From the NCBI GenBank assembly GCA_030643145.1, contig DAOWMJ010000136.1, forward strand, positions 1-5,846: a stretch of DNA of 5,846 nucleotides. The letters run 5' to 3'. The position numbers were made by a program, and so were the translations under genes. Every line of letters begins with the position of its first letter. Positions within the stretch are counted from its first letter, which is position 1. Under the pieces are notes generated by a model. The model saw nothing but the letters and a program-made list of their open reading frames with translations. It had not been told where the DNA came from and searched no databases. Positions 1-5,846 of the stretch are shown here, piece after piece. The DNA is from Candidatus Latescibacterota bacterium. Lineage in GTDB: Bacteria; Krumholzibacteriota; Krumholzibacteriia; Krumholzibacteriales; WJIX01.

Positions 1-228
1 CTCCCTATATATTTTTCCATTACGGGAGTAGAACATATTGTATATCTCCCCTTTATCTGTATCTTTTTCTCTGTTTTCATGGGCTATATAATATCGCCGA
101 TTCACCCCTGCGTATCAGTTTCACTGGAATTTTTTGACACATCTCTGAAAAAATTCTTTGTAAAACTCCTTCCTGTCACTTTGATTTGTGTGGCCGCGGC
201 CGCCGCTGTTTCGCTGATTTTCACATAA
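1..228 (+). CDS. C-terminal end of a DUF401-like integral membrane protein (partial, 5' end outside window)
   Basis: Frame 1 is open from the first base to a TAA at 226-228, giving 75 residues that continue a gene starting left of the window. The peptide is strongly hydrophobic. It has one likely membrane segment around residues 11-30 (HIVYLPFICIFFSVFMGYII), a loop beginning SPIHPCVSVSLEFF, a basic stretch (SLKKFFVKLLP) and a second membrane segment (LLPVTLICVAAAAVSLIF) running almost to the end. The SP-x-HPC followed by an E-[FY]-F element and a final LLP helix resembles, from memory, the C-terminus of DUF401 family permease-like proteins, whose substrate is not established. The gene converges on the lipid kinase, with a single base between the two stop codons. 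The family call is from pattern memory only; an inner-membrane protein is the safer statement. Confidence 0.6.
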   Translation, partial: LPIYFSITGVEHIVYLPFICIFFSVFMGYIISPIHPCVSVSLEFFDTSLKKFFVKLLPVTLICVAAAAAVSLIFT

Positions 229-229
229 A

Positions 230-1126
230 TCAAACCCTATCATAATCCGGAACTATAACACGGAACGCGCTGGGGATAACTTCCACGGTAATGGGTGTCT
301 CTCCCACCACTTCACCATCCGCCTGAACAGTTATTTTCTTTTCGGCATCTATCGTAATCTTTTCACGTGCCTTAATGCATCTTATGCTGGAATCTGTTGG
401 TTTTCTTCCAAGAAAATTCAGAAGAAGTGTGGGATAGTCTCGTATTGATTCAGCCCTTATATAACATACATCCACAACTCCGTCGTCTATCCGTATATCC
501 AGCCCTTTTGGAAGTATCATATCGCTGATTATACCGCCATTTGACACAGATACCTCAGGCGATCGGATTTTCATAGTTTTTCCGTCTATTGTTAAAGTAA
601 AAGAGCGGGGCCTGAATTTCACAACATGTTTCAACGCGGAGCCAACGTAAGCAAGAAGCCCAAAACGGCTTTTGTCCTTTTTGGTAAGATCTTTTACAGC
701 TAAGGAACTTATCCCCACCCCGATAGTGAGAATAAAAGTGCGCCCGTTAAGCCGCATGGCGTCGATTGTCTTTATGGAGTGACTCCCCGATATTATTTGA
801 ACTGAATGTTTGACATTAAGCGGTATCCTCAGTTCTCTTGCCATCATGTTGCCCGTGCCGACAGGTATAATTCCCAGCGGCACAGATTTACCCACTAGCC
901 CTCCGGCTACTCCGGAGATTGTGCCGTCGCCACCGGCAGCGATAACCATGTCATATCCCTTTTCCACGTGCTCTCTAACATAAAACTCAACTGAATCACC
1001 TTCATTCATTTCATGCAGTTTGTAGCGGAACTCTGAAGTGTTGAAGTATCTGTCCAGAGTTTTCCTCAAAAGAGCTGTATTATGATTTCCGGCTGCCTTA
1101 TTATGTACCACAAGGATTTTTTTCAT
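230..1126 (-). CDS. Diacylglycerol kinase family (YegS/BmrU-like) lipid kinase
   Basis: This 298-residue protein has the full layout of the DAGK-catalytic-domain lipid kinases, which transfer the ATP gamma-phosphate to diacylglycerol or a related lipid at the inner face of the membrane. Visible motifs are an N-terminal Rossmann-like strand ending in a variant NPxxG loop (HNKAAGN, residues 8-14), the nucleotide-binding GGDGT (65-69), GIIPVGTGN (85-93), a RFG-x-LAYVGSALK segment (about 154-166), and the C-terminal DGE in VQADGEVVGETP (about 267-278), whose Asp270 is the expected catalytic base. Length is normal for the family (about 290-330). There is no signal peptide or membrane helix, as expected for a cytosolic, membrane-associated enzyme. 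I chose the ATG at 1124-1126 because AGGA (1133-1136) lies 6 nt upstream and the protein then begins MKKILVVHNK, typical for the family. The frame stays open upstream to a TTG near 1195, but that extension runs through an inverted repeat and has no family resemblance. Lipid specificity cannot be read from sequence. Confidence 0.93.
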   Translation of the reverse strand: MKKILVVHNKAAGNHNTALLRKTLDRYFNTSEFRYKLHEMNEGDSVEFYVREHVEKGYDMVIAAGGDGTISGVAGGLVGKSVPLGIIPVGTGNMMARELRIPLNVKHSVQIISGSHSIKTIDAMRLNGRTFILTIGVGISSLAVKDLTKKDKSRFGLLAYVGSALKHVVKFRPRSFTLTIDGKTMKIRSPEVSVSNGGIISDMILPKGLDIRIDDGVVDVCYIRAESIRDYPTLLLNFLGRKPTDSSIRCIKAREKITIDAEKKITVQADGEVVGETPITVEVIPSAFRVIVPDYDRV

Positions 1127-1132
1127 GATTAT

Positions 1133-1136
1133 TCCT
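1133..1136 (-). promoter_or_regulatory. Ribosome binding site deciding the lipid kinase start
   Basis: On the - strand AGGA is followed by 6 nt (ATAATC) and the ATG at 1126. This supports the internal ATG over the longer TTG-initiated reading of the same frame. Confidence 0.7.
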
Positions 1137-1164
1137 AAATTAACATCCGCGACCTTTAATACGA

Positions 1165-1191
1165 CTTGTCGGCGTATTCGAAACCGGCAAG
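1165..1191. repeat. Inverted repeat in the gap between MBL hydrolase and lipid kinase genes
   Basis: On the + strand CTTGTCGG (1165-1172) pairs with CCGGCAAG (1184-1191): 8 positions with one T·G wobble, around an 11-nt loop that holds a TTCGAA palindrome. It lies 38-65 nt upstream of the kinase ATG. Read on the gene strand it is not followed by a T-tract, so it does not look like an intrinsic terminator. It could be an RNA hairpin in a joint transcript, an operator, or chance. Confidence 0.45.
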
Positions 1192-1221
1192 ACAATCAAT
1201 TTGGCTTATTGTTTAATCATT

Positions 1222-1935
1222 TTATATCTCAAATATCTTTCCCGCCTGAATTGACAGAAAATTTTCTCCATACCCTTCTTCAAAAATTGCTTTGGCTTCA
1301 TCTCCGGTGCAGTGTGTCGGCGCAACCCTTTCAACCCCCAACTCTTTCATAGAAGACACTATAGCCTGAACAGTTTGAGGGTCCTTATCTTTGAGATGAA
1401 ATCCGCCAAATACCAACGAGATTTCCGCGCCTGGAAAGATGGTTTTCACCCTTTCTATCATTGTGACAATCCCTGGATGAGAACATCCGACAATCACCGC
1501 GATTTTCCCTCCTCTTTTCACAATGAGCGCCTGTTCGGGGATATCCGCTCCACGATATTCTCCCCGCACCTCTCCTGTAACAAAAATATCCCTGACGACC
1601 CGACGATACATTTCAGCTTCAAAAAGCCTTCCCCCTGACTGACGAACCTTCTTCTTAAAAGAGGAACCGAACCCGGGACAGGAATAGACGGGGAGCCCCT
1701 TTCGTTTTTTCAGCAACCCCCACAACCCTCCCGTGTGATCCCAGTGGTCATGGGAAATCACCACCGCTTCGATTTTAGAAATGTCCACCTTTAACTGATC
1801 GATATTATGAAAAAGAGATTCAGCGCTCTCGCCGGCATCAAACAAGACGCGCCTCCCCACAAGGCATGAAAAACCCCAACCGGATCGCACACTTTCCCTG
1901 CAAGCTGAATTATCATAAATGATCACGGCTTCCAC
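1222..1935 (-). CDS. MBL-fold metal-dependent hydrolase, COG1237 type
   Basis: This 237-residue protein of the metallo-beta-lactamase superfamily is of full length for the small COG1237 group. The signature SHDHWDHTGG (residues 61-70) supplies the HxHxDH ligands His62, His64, Asp66 and His67. GCSHPGIV (150-157) supplies His153, FGGFHL (176-181) is a characteristic element of this group, and PTHCTG (206-211) supplies His208. An early DAGES (33-37) marks the end of the first strand pair. No signal peptide is present, so it should be cytosolic. Members are often annotated as a dihydropterin-ribofuranosyl-aminobenzene-phosphate synthase by transfer from a methanogen protein; nothing here supports that activity, and the substrate is unknown. 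The start is GTG (1933-1935) with GAGAGG (1945-1950) 9 nt upstream, and no earlier start is apparent. It lies upstream of the lipid kinase on the same strand with a 95-nt gap, so co-transcription is possible. It is divergent from the transketolase-like gene. Confidence 0.9.
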   Translation of the reverse strand: MEAVIIYDNSACRESVRSGWGFSCLVGRRVLFDAGESAESLFHNIDQLKVDISKIEAVVISHDHWDHTGGLWGLLKKRKGLPVYSCPGFGSSFKKKVRQSGGRLFEAEMYRRVVRDIFVTGEVRGEYRGADIPEQALIVKRGGKIAVIVGCSHPGIVTMIERVKTIFPGAEISLVFGGFHLKDKDPQTVQAIVSSMKELGVERVAPTHCTGDEAKAIFEEGYGENFLSIQAGKIFEI

Positions 1936-1944
1936 TTTTTGCCG

Positions 1945-1950
1945 CCTCTC
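1945..1950 (-). promoter_or_regulatory. Ribosome binding site for the GTG start of the MBL hydrolase
   Basis: On the - strand GAGAGG precedes the GTG at 1935 by 9 nt. It is the only good Shine-Dalgarno match near the 5' end of this frame and supports the non-ATG start. Confidence 0.65.
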
Positions 1951-2008
1951 TATTACACGAAAGATTTCGGTTCAACCCCTCAAAATAATGAAGCGCCAGC
2001 CATCATGG

Positions 2009-2038
2009 TTGACAATTACATAGTGTATGATTTATATT
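2009..2038 (+). promoter_or_regulatory. Predicted sigma70-type promoter for the transketolase-like gene
   Basis: An exact TTGACA (2009-2014) is followed after 18 nt by TATATT (2033-2038) in a very AT-rich stretch; a 17-nt reading gives TTATAT. Transcription would start near 2045, leaving a leader of about 88 nt before the TTG codon. This is the best promoter match in the divergent intergenic region. I found no equally good match facing the MBL hydrolase gene. Confidence 0.6.
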
Positions 2039-2056
2039 ATTTGTTCAACACGAAAG

Positions 2057-2076
2057 AAATTGGACTGGTCCAATTT
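2057..2076. promoter_or_regulatory. Perfect 20-bp palindrome, candidate operator of the transketolase-like gene
   Basis: AAATTGGAC (2057-2065) and GTCCAATTT (2068-2076) are perfect reverse complements around a 2-nt centre (TG). The element begins about 12 nt downstream of the predicted transcription start, where a bound repressor would block initiation or early elongation. The AATTGG...CCAATT flanks recall sites of some GntR/FadR-family regulators, but the core differs and no regulator gene is in the window, so the protein is not assigned. As RNA it could form an 8-bp stem with a CUGG loop, but no U-tract follows, so it is not an attenuator-type terminator. Confidence 0.6.
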
Positions 2077-2121
2077 AACAGTCTTACACGGAAACAGGTT
2101 AACTAAAAAACCTCAACCCAC

Positions 2122-2126
2122 GGAGG
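2122..2126 (+). promoter_or_regulatory. Strong ribosome binding site deciding the TTG start at 2133
   Basis: GGAGG lies 6 nt before the TTG at 2133-2135. The next in-frame ATG (2160-2162) has no Shine-Dalgarno sequence, only A/T-rich coding sequence before it, so TTG initiation is well supported. Confidence 0.8.
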
Positions 2127-2132
2127 AATACC

Positions 2133-4505
2133 TTGGCTGCTGACTCATCAATTAAAAAAATGGATTTCGGCCCCCGCCGCGGTTACTACGCGGAAATTGG
2201 GTCTGACGCGGTGGCGTCTAACTTTTCTGATAGTGCGTCTTCCGCGTTCGAAGACTATGATCTGCTTTATCGTACTCTCTGCGGTATCTTGTATAACTTC
2301 GTTCCCAAATCGGGTCATCCCGGAGGAAGTATTTCATCGGGCAGAATCGTTGAAAGTATACTTTTCTCCATGATGAATTACAGAATCGGTGATCCGGAAT
2401 GTTCCGAAGCCGACATTTTATCATACGCTGCCGGTCACAAAGCAATGGGGCTTTACGCAATGTGGGCGCTTAGAAATGAATCGGCGAAGGCCGGCAATCC
2501 CGAACTTCTCCCTAACCCGAAATTCCAGCTTAGAATGGAAGACCTTCTCGGATTCAGGAGAAACCCGACTCAGAAAACGCCACTCTTTAAAGAATTCAAA
2601 GCCAAATCTCTTGACGGCCATCCAACCCCACTGACACCCTTTGTCAAACTCTCTACAGGGGCTTCCGGTATTGGTTTAACAACAAGTTTCGGACTGAGCT
2701 TCGGAGCTATGGATTACTATGGAAAAGATTCTCCTTTTATACATGTTCTCGAAGGCGAGGGGGGAATGACTCCCGGCCGTGTTTCCGAAGGATTAGCTGC
2801 AGCCGCTACCGCGCAACTTTGGAATACAATTCTTCATGTCGACTGGAATCAGGCCTCCATTGACTCTAACAGGGTTTGCCGTGAGGGCTCTGTCCCAGGT
2901 GATTATGTACAGTGGACGCCGGCTGAATTCTGCTACCTCCATGACTGGAATGTTATCTCAGTAGAAGACGGCAAAGATTTCAGGCAGATTCACGCGGCGC
3001 TCGAGCTTGCGGGTAAACGCCAAAACGATCAGCCAACAGCAATTATTTACCGTACAATAAAGGGCTGGGGATATGGGATAGAGGGAAGAAAATCCCACGG
3101 TGCCGGCCATGACTTCTGCTCAGAGGCTTACTATAACACTCTCAAGCCTGCTGAAGAACACTTTGGAGTAAAATTCCCTGAATTCGCCGGCGAGCAAACA
3201 CAAACGAATATTGAAAAGAACTTTTACGATACCCTGCTCGTCCTCAGGAAAATCATGAAAGATAACAATGAGATCGCGGAGTTTTTCTCAACCCGCCTCG
3301 CCGAAGCGGACAGCCGCCTTTCAAGCCTTAACAGAAAGCGGCGAAACGACAAGCTCAATCTTGATTATATATACAGCGACGAGATAAAATATGACAAAGT
3401 TCCTTCCGAATGCCGCTACGAGGCGGGGGGGCAGCAGACCCTTCGCGGCGCTCTGGGTGAAACCCTCGGGTATCTTAACAAGAAAACAGGAGGCGCCTTT
3501 GTTGGAGCATCCGCTGATCTGCTGGGATCAACCAGTATCGACAAATTAAACAGCGGTTTCCCGGATGGTTTTTACAATTCCATCTCGAATCCAGATTCCA
3601 GGCTGATAGCCGCGGGAGGTATTTGTGAGGACTGCATGGGCGGTCTTATGGCGGGTATATCCACATACGGGAAGACGATCGGCGCCGGATCATCCTATGG
3701 CGCTTTCATTACATCGCTTCAACACATCACAGCCAGACTACACGGCATCGGGCAACAGGCAAAGAAAAACTATCTTGGTCTTCCCTACAACACATTTATT
3801 ATTGTAAACGCTCACGCCGGCCTTAAAACCGGCGAAGATGGTCCGACCCACGCCGATCCACAGTGTCTTCAAGCTATTCAGGAAAACTTCCCGCGCAATG
3901 TTATGATTACACTTACACCATGGGATCCTAACGAAATGTATCCAATGGTTATCGCCGCTCTTAAGAAGCGTCCCGCCGTTCTCGCTCCATTTGTAACACG
4001 CCCCAATGAAAAAATCATAAACAGGGAAGCGCTGAATCTTCCACCTGCTACCGCGGCCGTAAAAGGTGTTTACGCTATGAGAAAAGCTGATTCCTCAAAA
4101 GATAACTACCACGGTACACTGGTTCTTCAGGGCAGCGGAATTACAAACACATTTGTAAATGACGTTCTCCCGCGGATTGATGAAGCCGGATTCAATATGA
4201 ATATTTTCTATGTGGCCAGCGCGGAACTCTTCTCAATGCTTCCTGAAAAAGAACAGTCAGAGATTTATCCGGATGAACTTGCCTACGAAGCCATGGGAAT
4301 AACAGGGCTTACACTGCCGACATTATACCGATGGGTTGCGTCAAGTGAATGTAGAAAACGAAGCCTCCACGCCTTCAAACACGGGCATTATCTCGGAAGC
4401 GGGAAGGCTCACAAGGTTTTTGAGGAAGCCGACCTTCATCCTGAAGGACAATGGAAAGCCATTGAAGAATACGCCAAGTGGATTGAAAACAGAAACGACA
4501 ATTAA
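2133..4505 (+). CDS. Divergent long transketolase-like thiamine-diphosphate enzyme
   Basis: This 790-residue protein shows the three-domain order of transketolase, which moves two-carbon ketol units between sugar phosphates in the pentose phosphate and related pathways. The PP domain has KSGHPGG (His62), GHK (His102), GHP (His163), the metal-binding region GEG...N (Glu209-Asn239, in DWNQASID) and SHGAG (His322). The Pyr domain has SADL (460-463), the catalytic Glu499 in GGICEDCM, and His561...TGEDGPTH with Asp569 and His573, spaced exactly as in E. coli TktA (461/469/473). Arg428 and Arg623 are likely phosphate ligands. A C-terminal domain follows from about residue 655. Two features are odd. 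The protein is over 100 residues longer than the usual 620-680, with a long charged linker near 355-425. The ThDP-metal motif reads GEG instead of GDG. The TTG start is supported by GGAGG. Donor and acceptor sugars cannot be deduced, and a specialised ketolase is possible. It is monocistronic by layout, with its own promoter, palindrome and terminator. TktA residue numbers are from memory. Confidence 0.85.
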   Translation: MAADSSIKKMDFGPRRGYYAEIGSDAVASNFSDSASSAFEDYDLLYRTLCGILYNFVPKSGHPGGSISSGRIVESILFSMMNYRIGDPECSEADILSYAAGHKAMGLYAMWALRNESAKAGNPELLPNPKFQLRMEDLLGFRRNPTQKTPLFKEFKAKSLDGHPTPLTPFVKLSTGASGIGLTTSFGLSFGAMDYYGKDSPFIHVLEGEGGMTPGRVSEGLAAAATAQLWNTILHVDWNQASIDSNRVCREGSVPGDYVQWTPAEFCYLHDWNVISVEDGKDFRQIHAALELAGKRQNDQPTAIIYRTIKGWGYGIEGRKSHGAGHDFCSEAYYNTLKPAEEHFGVKFPEFAGEQTQTNIEKNFYDTLLVLRKIMKDNNEIAEFFSTRLAEADSRLSSLNRKRRNDKLNLDYIYSDEIKYDKVPSECRYEAGGQQTLRGALGETLGYLNKKTGGAFVGASADLLGSTSIDKLNSGFPDGFYNSISNPDSRLIAAGGICEDCMGGLMAGISTYGKTIGAGSSYGAFITSLQHITARLHGIGQQAKKNYLGLPYNTFIIVNAHAGLKTGEDGPTHADPQCLQAIQENFPRNVMITLTPWDPNEMYPMVIAALKKRPAVLAPFVTRPNEKIINREALNLPPATAAVKGVYAMRKADSSKDNYHGTLVLQGSGITNTFVNDVLPRIDEAGFNMNIFYVASAELFSMLPEKEQSEIYPDELAYEAMGITGLTLPTLYRWVASSECRKRSLHAFKHGHYLGSGKAHKVFEEADLHPEGQWKAIEEYAKWIENRNDN

Positions 4506-4511
4506 GATTAA

Positions 4512-4544
4512 GGCGGCGTGGATACATTCACTATCCTCGCCGCC
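4512..4544. terminator. Strong hairpin terminator between convergent transketolase-like and dipeptidase genes
   Basis: GGCGGCG (4512-4518) pairs with CGCCGCC (4538-4544). After a single T/T mismatch, GGATA (4520-4524) pairs with TATCC (4532-4536), leaving a 7-nt loop. This 12-bp interrupted stem begins 6 nt after the transketolase stop codon. It is followed on the + strand by CCAATCTCTTTATC and on the - strand by TTAATCTTAATT. Both tails are only moderately T-rich, so it probably serves both convergent genes, possibly with imperfect efficiency. Confidence 0.7.
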
Positions 4545-4600
4545 CCAATCTCTTTATCAGATAACACCGCCATTATTGAATGAGCCGTCGTGCTATTTAT

Positions 4601-5704
4601 TTAGCCGGCGCCGCAAATCCCGCTGATAACTCTGAACAGATTCCCTCCCATAATCTTTCCGATATCCTTTGAGGAATAGCCCCTTTTTATAAGTTCACCG
4701 GTAATATTCGGCAGGGCTGAAATATCTTCAAGCCCCACCGGCGTAAGGGGGATTCCATCAAAATCAGAACCTATCCCTACATGGTCAACCCCCGCGACCC
4801 TGACAGCGTGATCGATATGGTCTACGACAAGAGAAAACCCGGGCATTCGCAGGTTTTCCAGTTCGTTCATCGCGGCCGGCAGCAATTCTTTGCTCGCCCT
4901 CTCGGGATCACCGCCGAATTTTTTAGAAAGTATATTCTTCTTTTCCCTGTAAACACTCCATATCTTCATGATATCCCTGTAACTCTTTTCTTCGAGAAAA
5001 GCCGGAAAATAATTAACACAGACCACCCCCTCATTTTCAGCGAGTGCAAGGAGTTGATCATCATCCGCGTTTCTGGGAATATCACAGATAGCCCTCATAC
5101 AGGAATGCGAAAGAATAACCGGATTAATCGAATGATTCAATATTTCAAAGAAGGTCCCGCGGGAAGCATGGGAACAATCTATTATTATTCCAAGCCTGTC
5201 CATTTCCGCAATAACCTCTCTGCCGAAATCGCTCAAGCCACCCCATCGCTCCGTATCTTCCGAGGAATCAGCCATAGCGTTCGTGTTTTTCCATGTTATT
5301 GTTAAACACCTCATTCCCTGCCTGTACAATCTTCCCAGCACCTCCAGGGATGAAACCACATGCCCACCCTCAACACCAATAATCGCGGCAATTTTGCCCT
5401 CATTTGTAATCCTTTGTATATCATAGCCGTCAAGAGCAATCTCTACCTCTTCTTTATAAGTTTCAATCCTTCTTTTTAGAATCCGTATCGACTCAAATGT
5501 TTTCTCCTCCCACACTCTCTCCGGATAACACGGATCGATGTACACCGCAAATATCTGGCCATTAAGCCCCCCCTCTCTCATACGGGGGAGATCAATGTGA
5601 CCCTCTGTTTGCCTCTTTCCAATGTCGAAATCACTATCATTAACAATTCGCGTGGCAGTGTCACAGTGTCCATCAAGAACAGGCCTAAAATCTTGTTCAT
5701 TCAC
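4601..5704 (-). CDS. Membrane dipeptidase (peptidase M19, renal dipeptidase family)
   Basis: This 367-residue zinc dipeptidase belongs to the amidohydrolase-like M19 family, whose members hydrolyse dipeptides, some with D-residues at the C-terminal position. All expected metal and catalytic residues are visible in order: DGHCDT (His13, Asp15), the bridging Glu112 in GVEGG, His179 in DCSHAS, His200 in LSHS, RN (211-212) of the substrate-binding loop, and Asp314 in IGSDFDG. The family's closing GGN-[LF]-x-RV element is at 353-359. Length is typical (about 310-400). There is no signal peptide, lipobox or membrane segment, so it is predicted cytosolic despite the family name. The start is GTG (5702-5704), with AAGG within CCTTT-complement 5714-5718 placed 9 nt upstream. 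A stop codon lies shortly upstream in frame and no nearby in-frame ATG exists, so this start is effectively fixed. The gene converges on the transketolase-like gene across a 95-nt gap. It could serve peptide salvage or cell-wall peptide recycling; substrate is not determined. Confidence 0.93.
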   Translation of the reverse strand: MNEQDFRPVLDGHCDTATRIVNDSDFDIGKRQTEGHIDLPRMREGGLNGQIFAVYIDPCYPERVWEEKTFESIRILKRRIETYKEEVEIALDGYDIQRITNEGKIAAIIGVEGGHVVSSLEVLGRLYRQGMRCLTITWKNTNAMADSSEDTERWGGLSDFGREVIAEMDRLGIIIDCSHASRGTFFEILNHSINPVILSHSCMRAICDIPRNADDDQLLALAENEGVVCVNYFPAFLEEKSYRDIMKIWSVYREKKNILSKKFGGDPERASKELLPAAMNELENLRMPGFSLVVDHIDHAVRVAGVDHVGIGSDFDGIPLTPVGLEDISALPNITGELIKRGYSSKDIGKIMGGNLFRVISGICGAG

Positions 5705-5713
5705 AATTACCAG

Positions 5714-5718
5714 CCTTT
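5714..5718 (-). promoter_or_regulatory. Probable ribosome binding site for the GTG start of the dipeptidase
   Basis: On the - strand AAAGG lies 9 nt before the GTG at 5704. The match is moderate, but the GTG is bounded by an upstream in-frame TAG, so no competing standard start exists. Confidence 0.5.
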
Positions 5719-5830
5719 CAATCTATTAATTACTCTTTCCCTCAAATTATCCTACACCATCAAACAGGCTTTGTGTATCCAAATTTCACCTGAACAAGCA
5801 CTACAAAAGAAAAAGCATCTACCCTCTCAA

Positions 5831-5846
5831 AGGATCATGGATGAAC
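5831..5846 (+). other. Possible start of a further + strand gene at the window edge
   Basis: AGGA (5831-5834) lies 6 nt before ATGAAC (5841-5846). This would be a plausible initiation site for a gene divergent from the dipeptidase, but only two codons are visible, so it may be chance. The rest of 5705-5830 shows no open frame or convincing promoter that I can support. Confidence 0.2.

Noticed and set aside
192..203. GC-rich palindromes (GGCCGCGGCC overlapping GCGGCCGC)
   Set aside because: They encode the VAAAAV stretch of a membrane helix in the partial gene; alanine codons in GC-rich form explain them without a regulatory role.
1124..1195. N-terminal extension of the lipid kinase from a TTG at 1193-1195
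   Set aside because: It would add 23 residues without family resemblance, runs through the inverted repeat, and lacks the ribosome binding site present before the internal ATG.
1125..1638. Two + strand open frames (1125-1352 and 1312-1638)
   Set aside because: Both are mostly antisense to the MBL hydrolase, which has complete metal-binding motifs; their predicted proteins are low-complexity and unrecognisable.
2008..2049. GTTGA...TCAAC arms flanking the transketolase promoter
   Set aside because: Five-base arms 32 nt apart; longer matching requires gaps, so it is likely chance.
2096..2113. AGGTT...AACCT short hairpin just before the transketolase ribosome binding site
   Set aside because: Only 5 bp with an 8-nt A-rich loop; too weak to claim a riboswitch or attenuator.
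4781..5305. 174-codon + strand open frame
   Set aside because: It lies wholly antisense to the well-supported dipeptidase gene, has no recognisable motifs and no good ribosome binding site; it is a shadow of the codon pattern on the other strand.
1..5846. A new multi-gene defence, mobile or biosynthetic system
   Set aside because: The genes are recognisable enzymes of unrelated housekeeping type, with no transposase, integrase, nuclease, toxin, reverse transcriptase, repeat array or attachment-site pattern seen.

Overview
The window reads as an ordinary bacterial chromosome segment of moderate GC content. It carries four complete genes and the 3' end of a fifth. I see no mobile-element genes, tRNA or rRNA genes, CRISPR arrays or phage genes. 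Nothing fixes the taxon. The closely packed genes, frequent GTG/TTG starts with clear Shine-Dalgarno sequences, and a long divergent transketolase-like protein would suit a poorly sampled bacterial lineage, but that is only an impression.

Left part (1-1935): the window opens inside a + strand gene whose last 75 codons look like the C-terminus of a DUF401-type multi-pass membrane protein. It ends one base before the stop codon of a - strand lipid kinase (diacylglycerol kinase/YegS family, 230-1126), so the two genes are tail to tail. Upstream of the kinase on the same strand, 95 nt away, is a metallo-beta-lactamase-fold hydrolase of the COG1237 type (1222-1935). The 95-nt gap contains an 8-bp inverted repeat.

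Middle (1936-4545): a 197-nt divergent intergenic region separates the hydrolase from a 790-residue transketolase-like enzyme on the + strand. This region carries a sigma70-like promoter (exact TTGACA), a perfect 9-bp-arm palindrome just downstream of the predicted transcription start, and a strong ribosome binding site in front of a TTG start codon. The enzyme keeps nearly all the transketolase catalytic and phosphate-binding residues, but it has Glu where the thiamine-diphosphate metal motif normally has Asp. A strong interrupted hairpin follows its stop codon.

Right part (4546-5846): a - strand membrane-dipeptidase-family (peptidase M19) gene with all expected metal ligands and a GTG start converges on the transketolase gene. 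The last 142 nt are non-coding as far as I can tell, with a possible start codon of a further + strand gene at the very edge.

The genes do not form an obvious single pathway: phospholipid phosphorylation, an uncertain MBL hydrolase, central carbon metabolism and dipeptide hydrolysis. The most interesting points are the divergent transketolase and the palindromic operator candidate in its leader. I found no evidence for a new multi-gene system.
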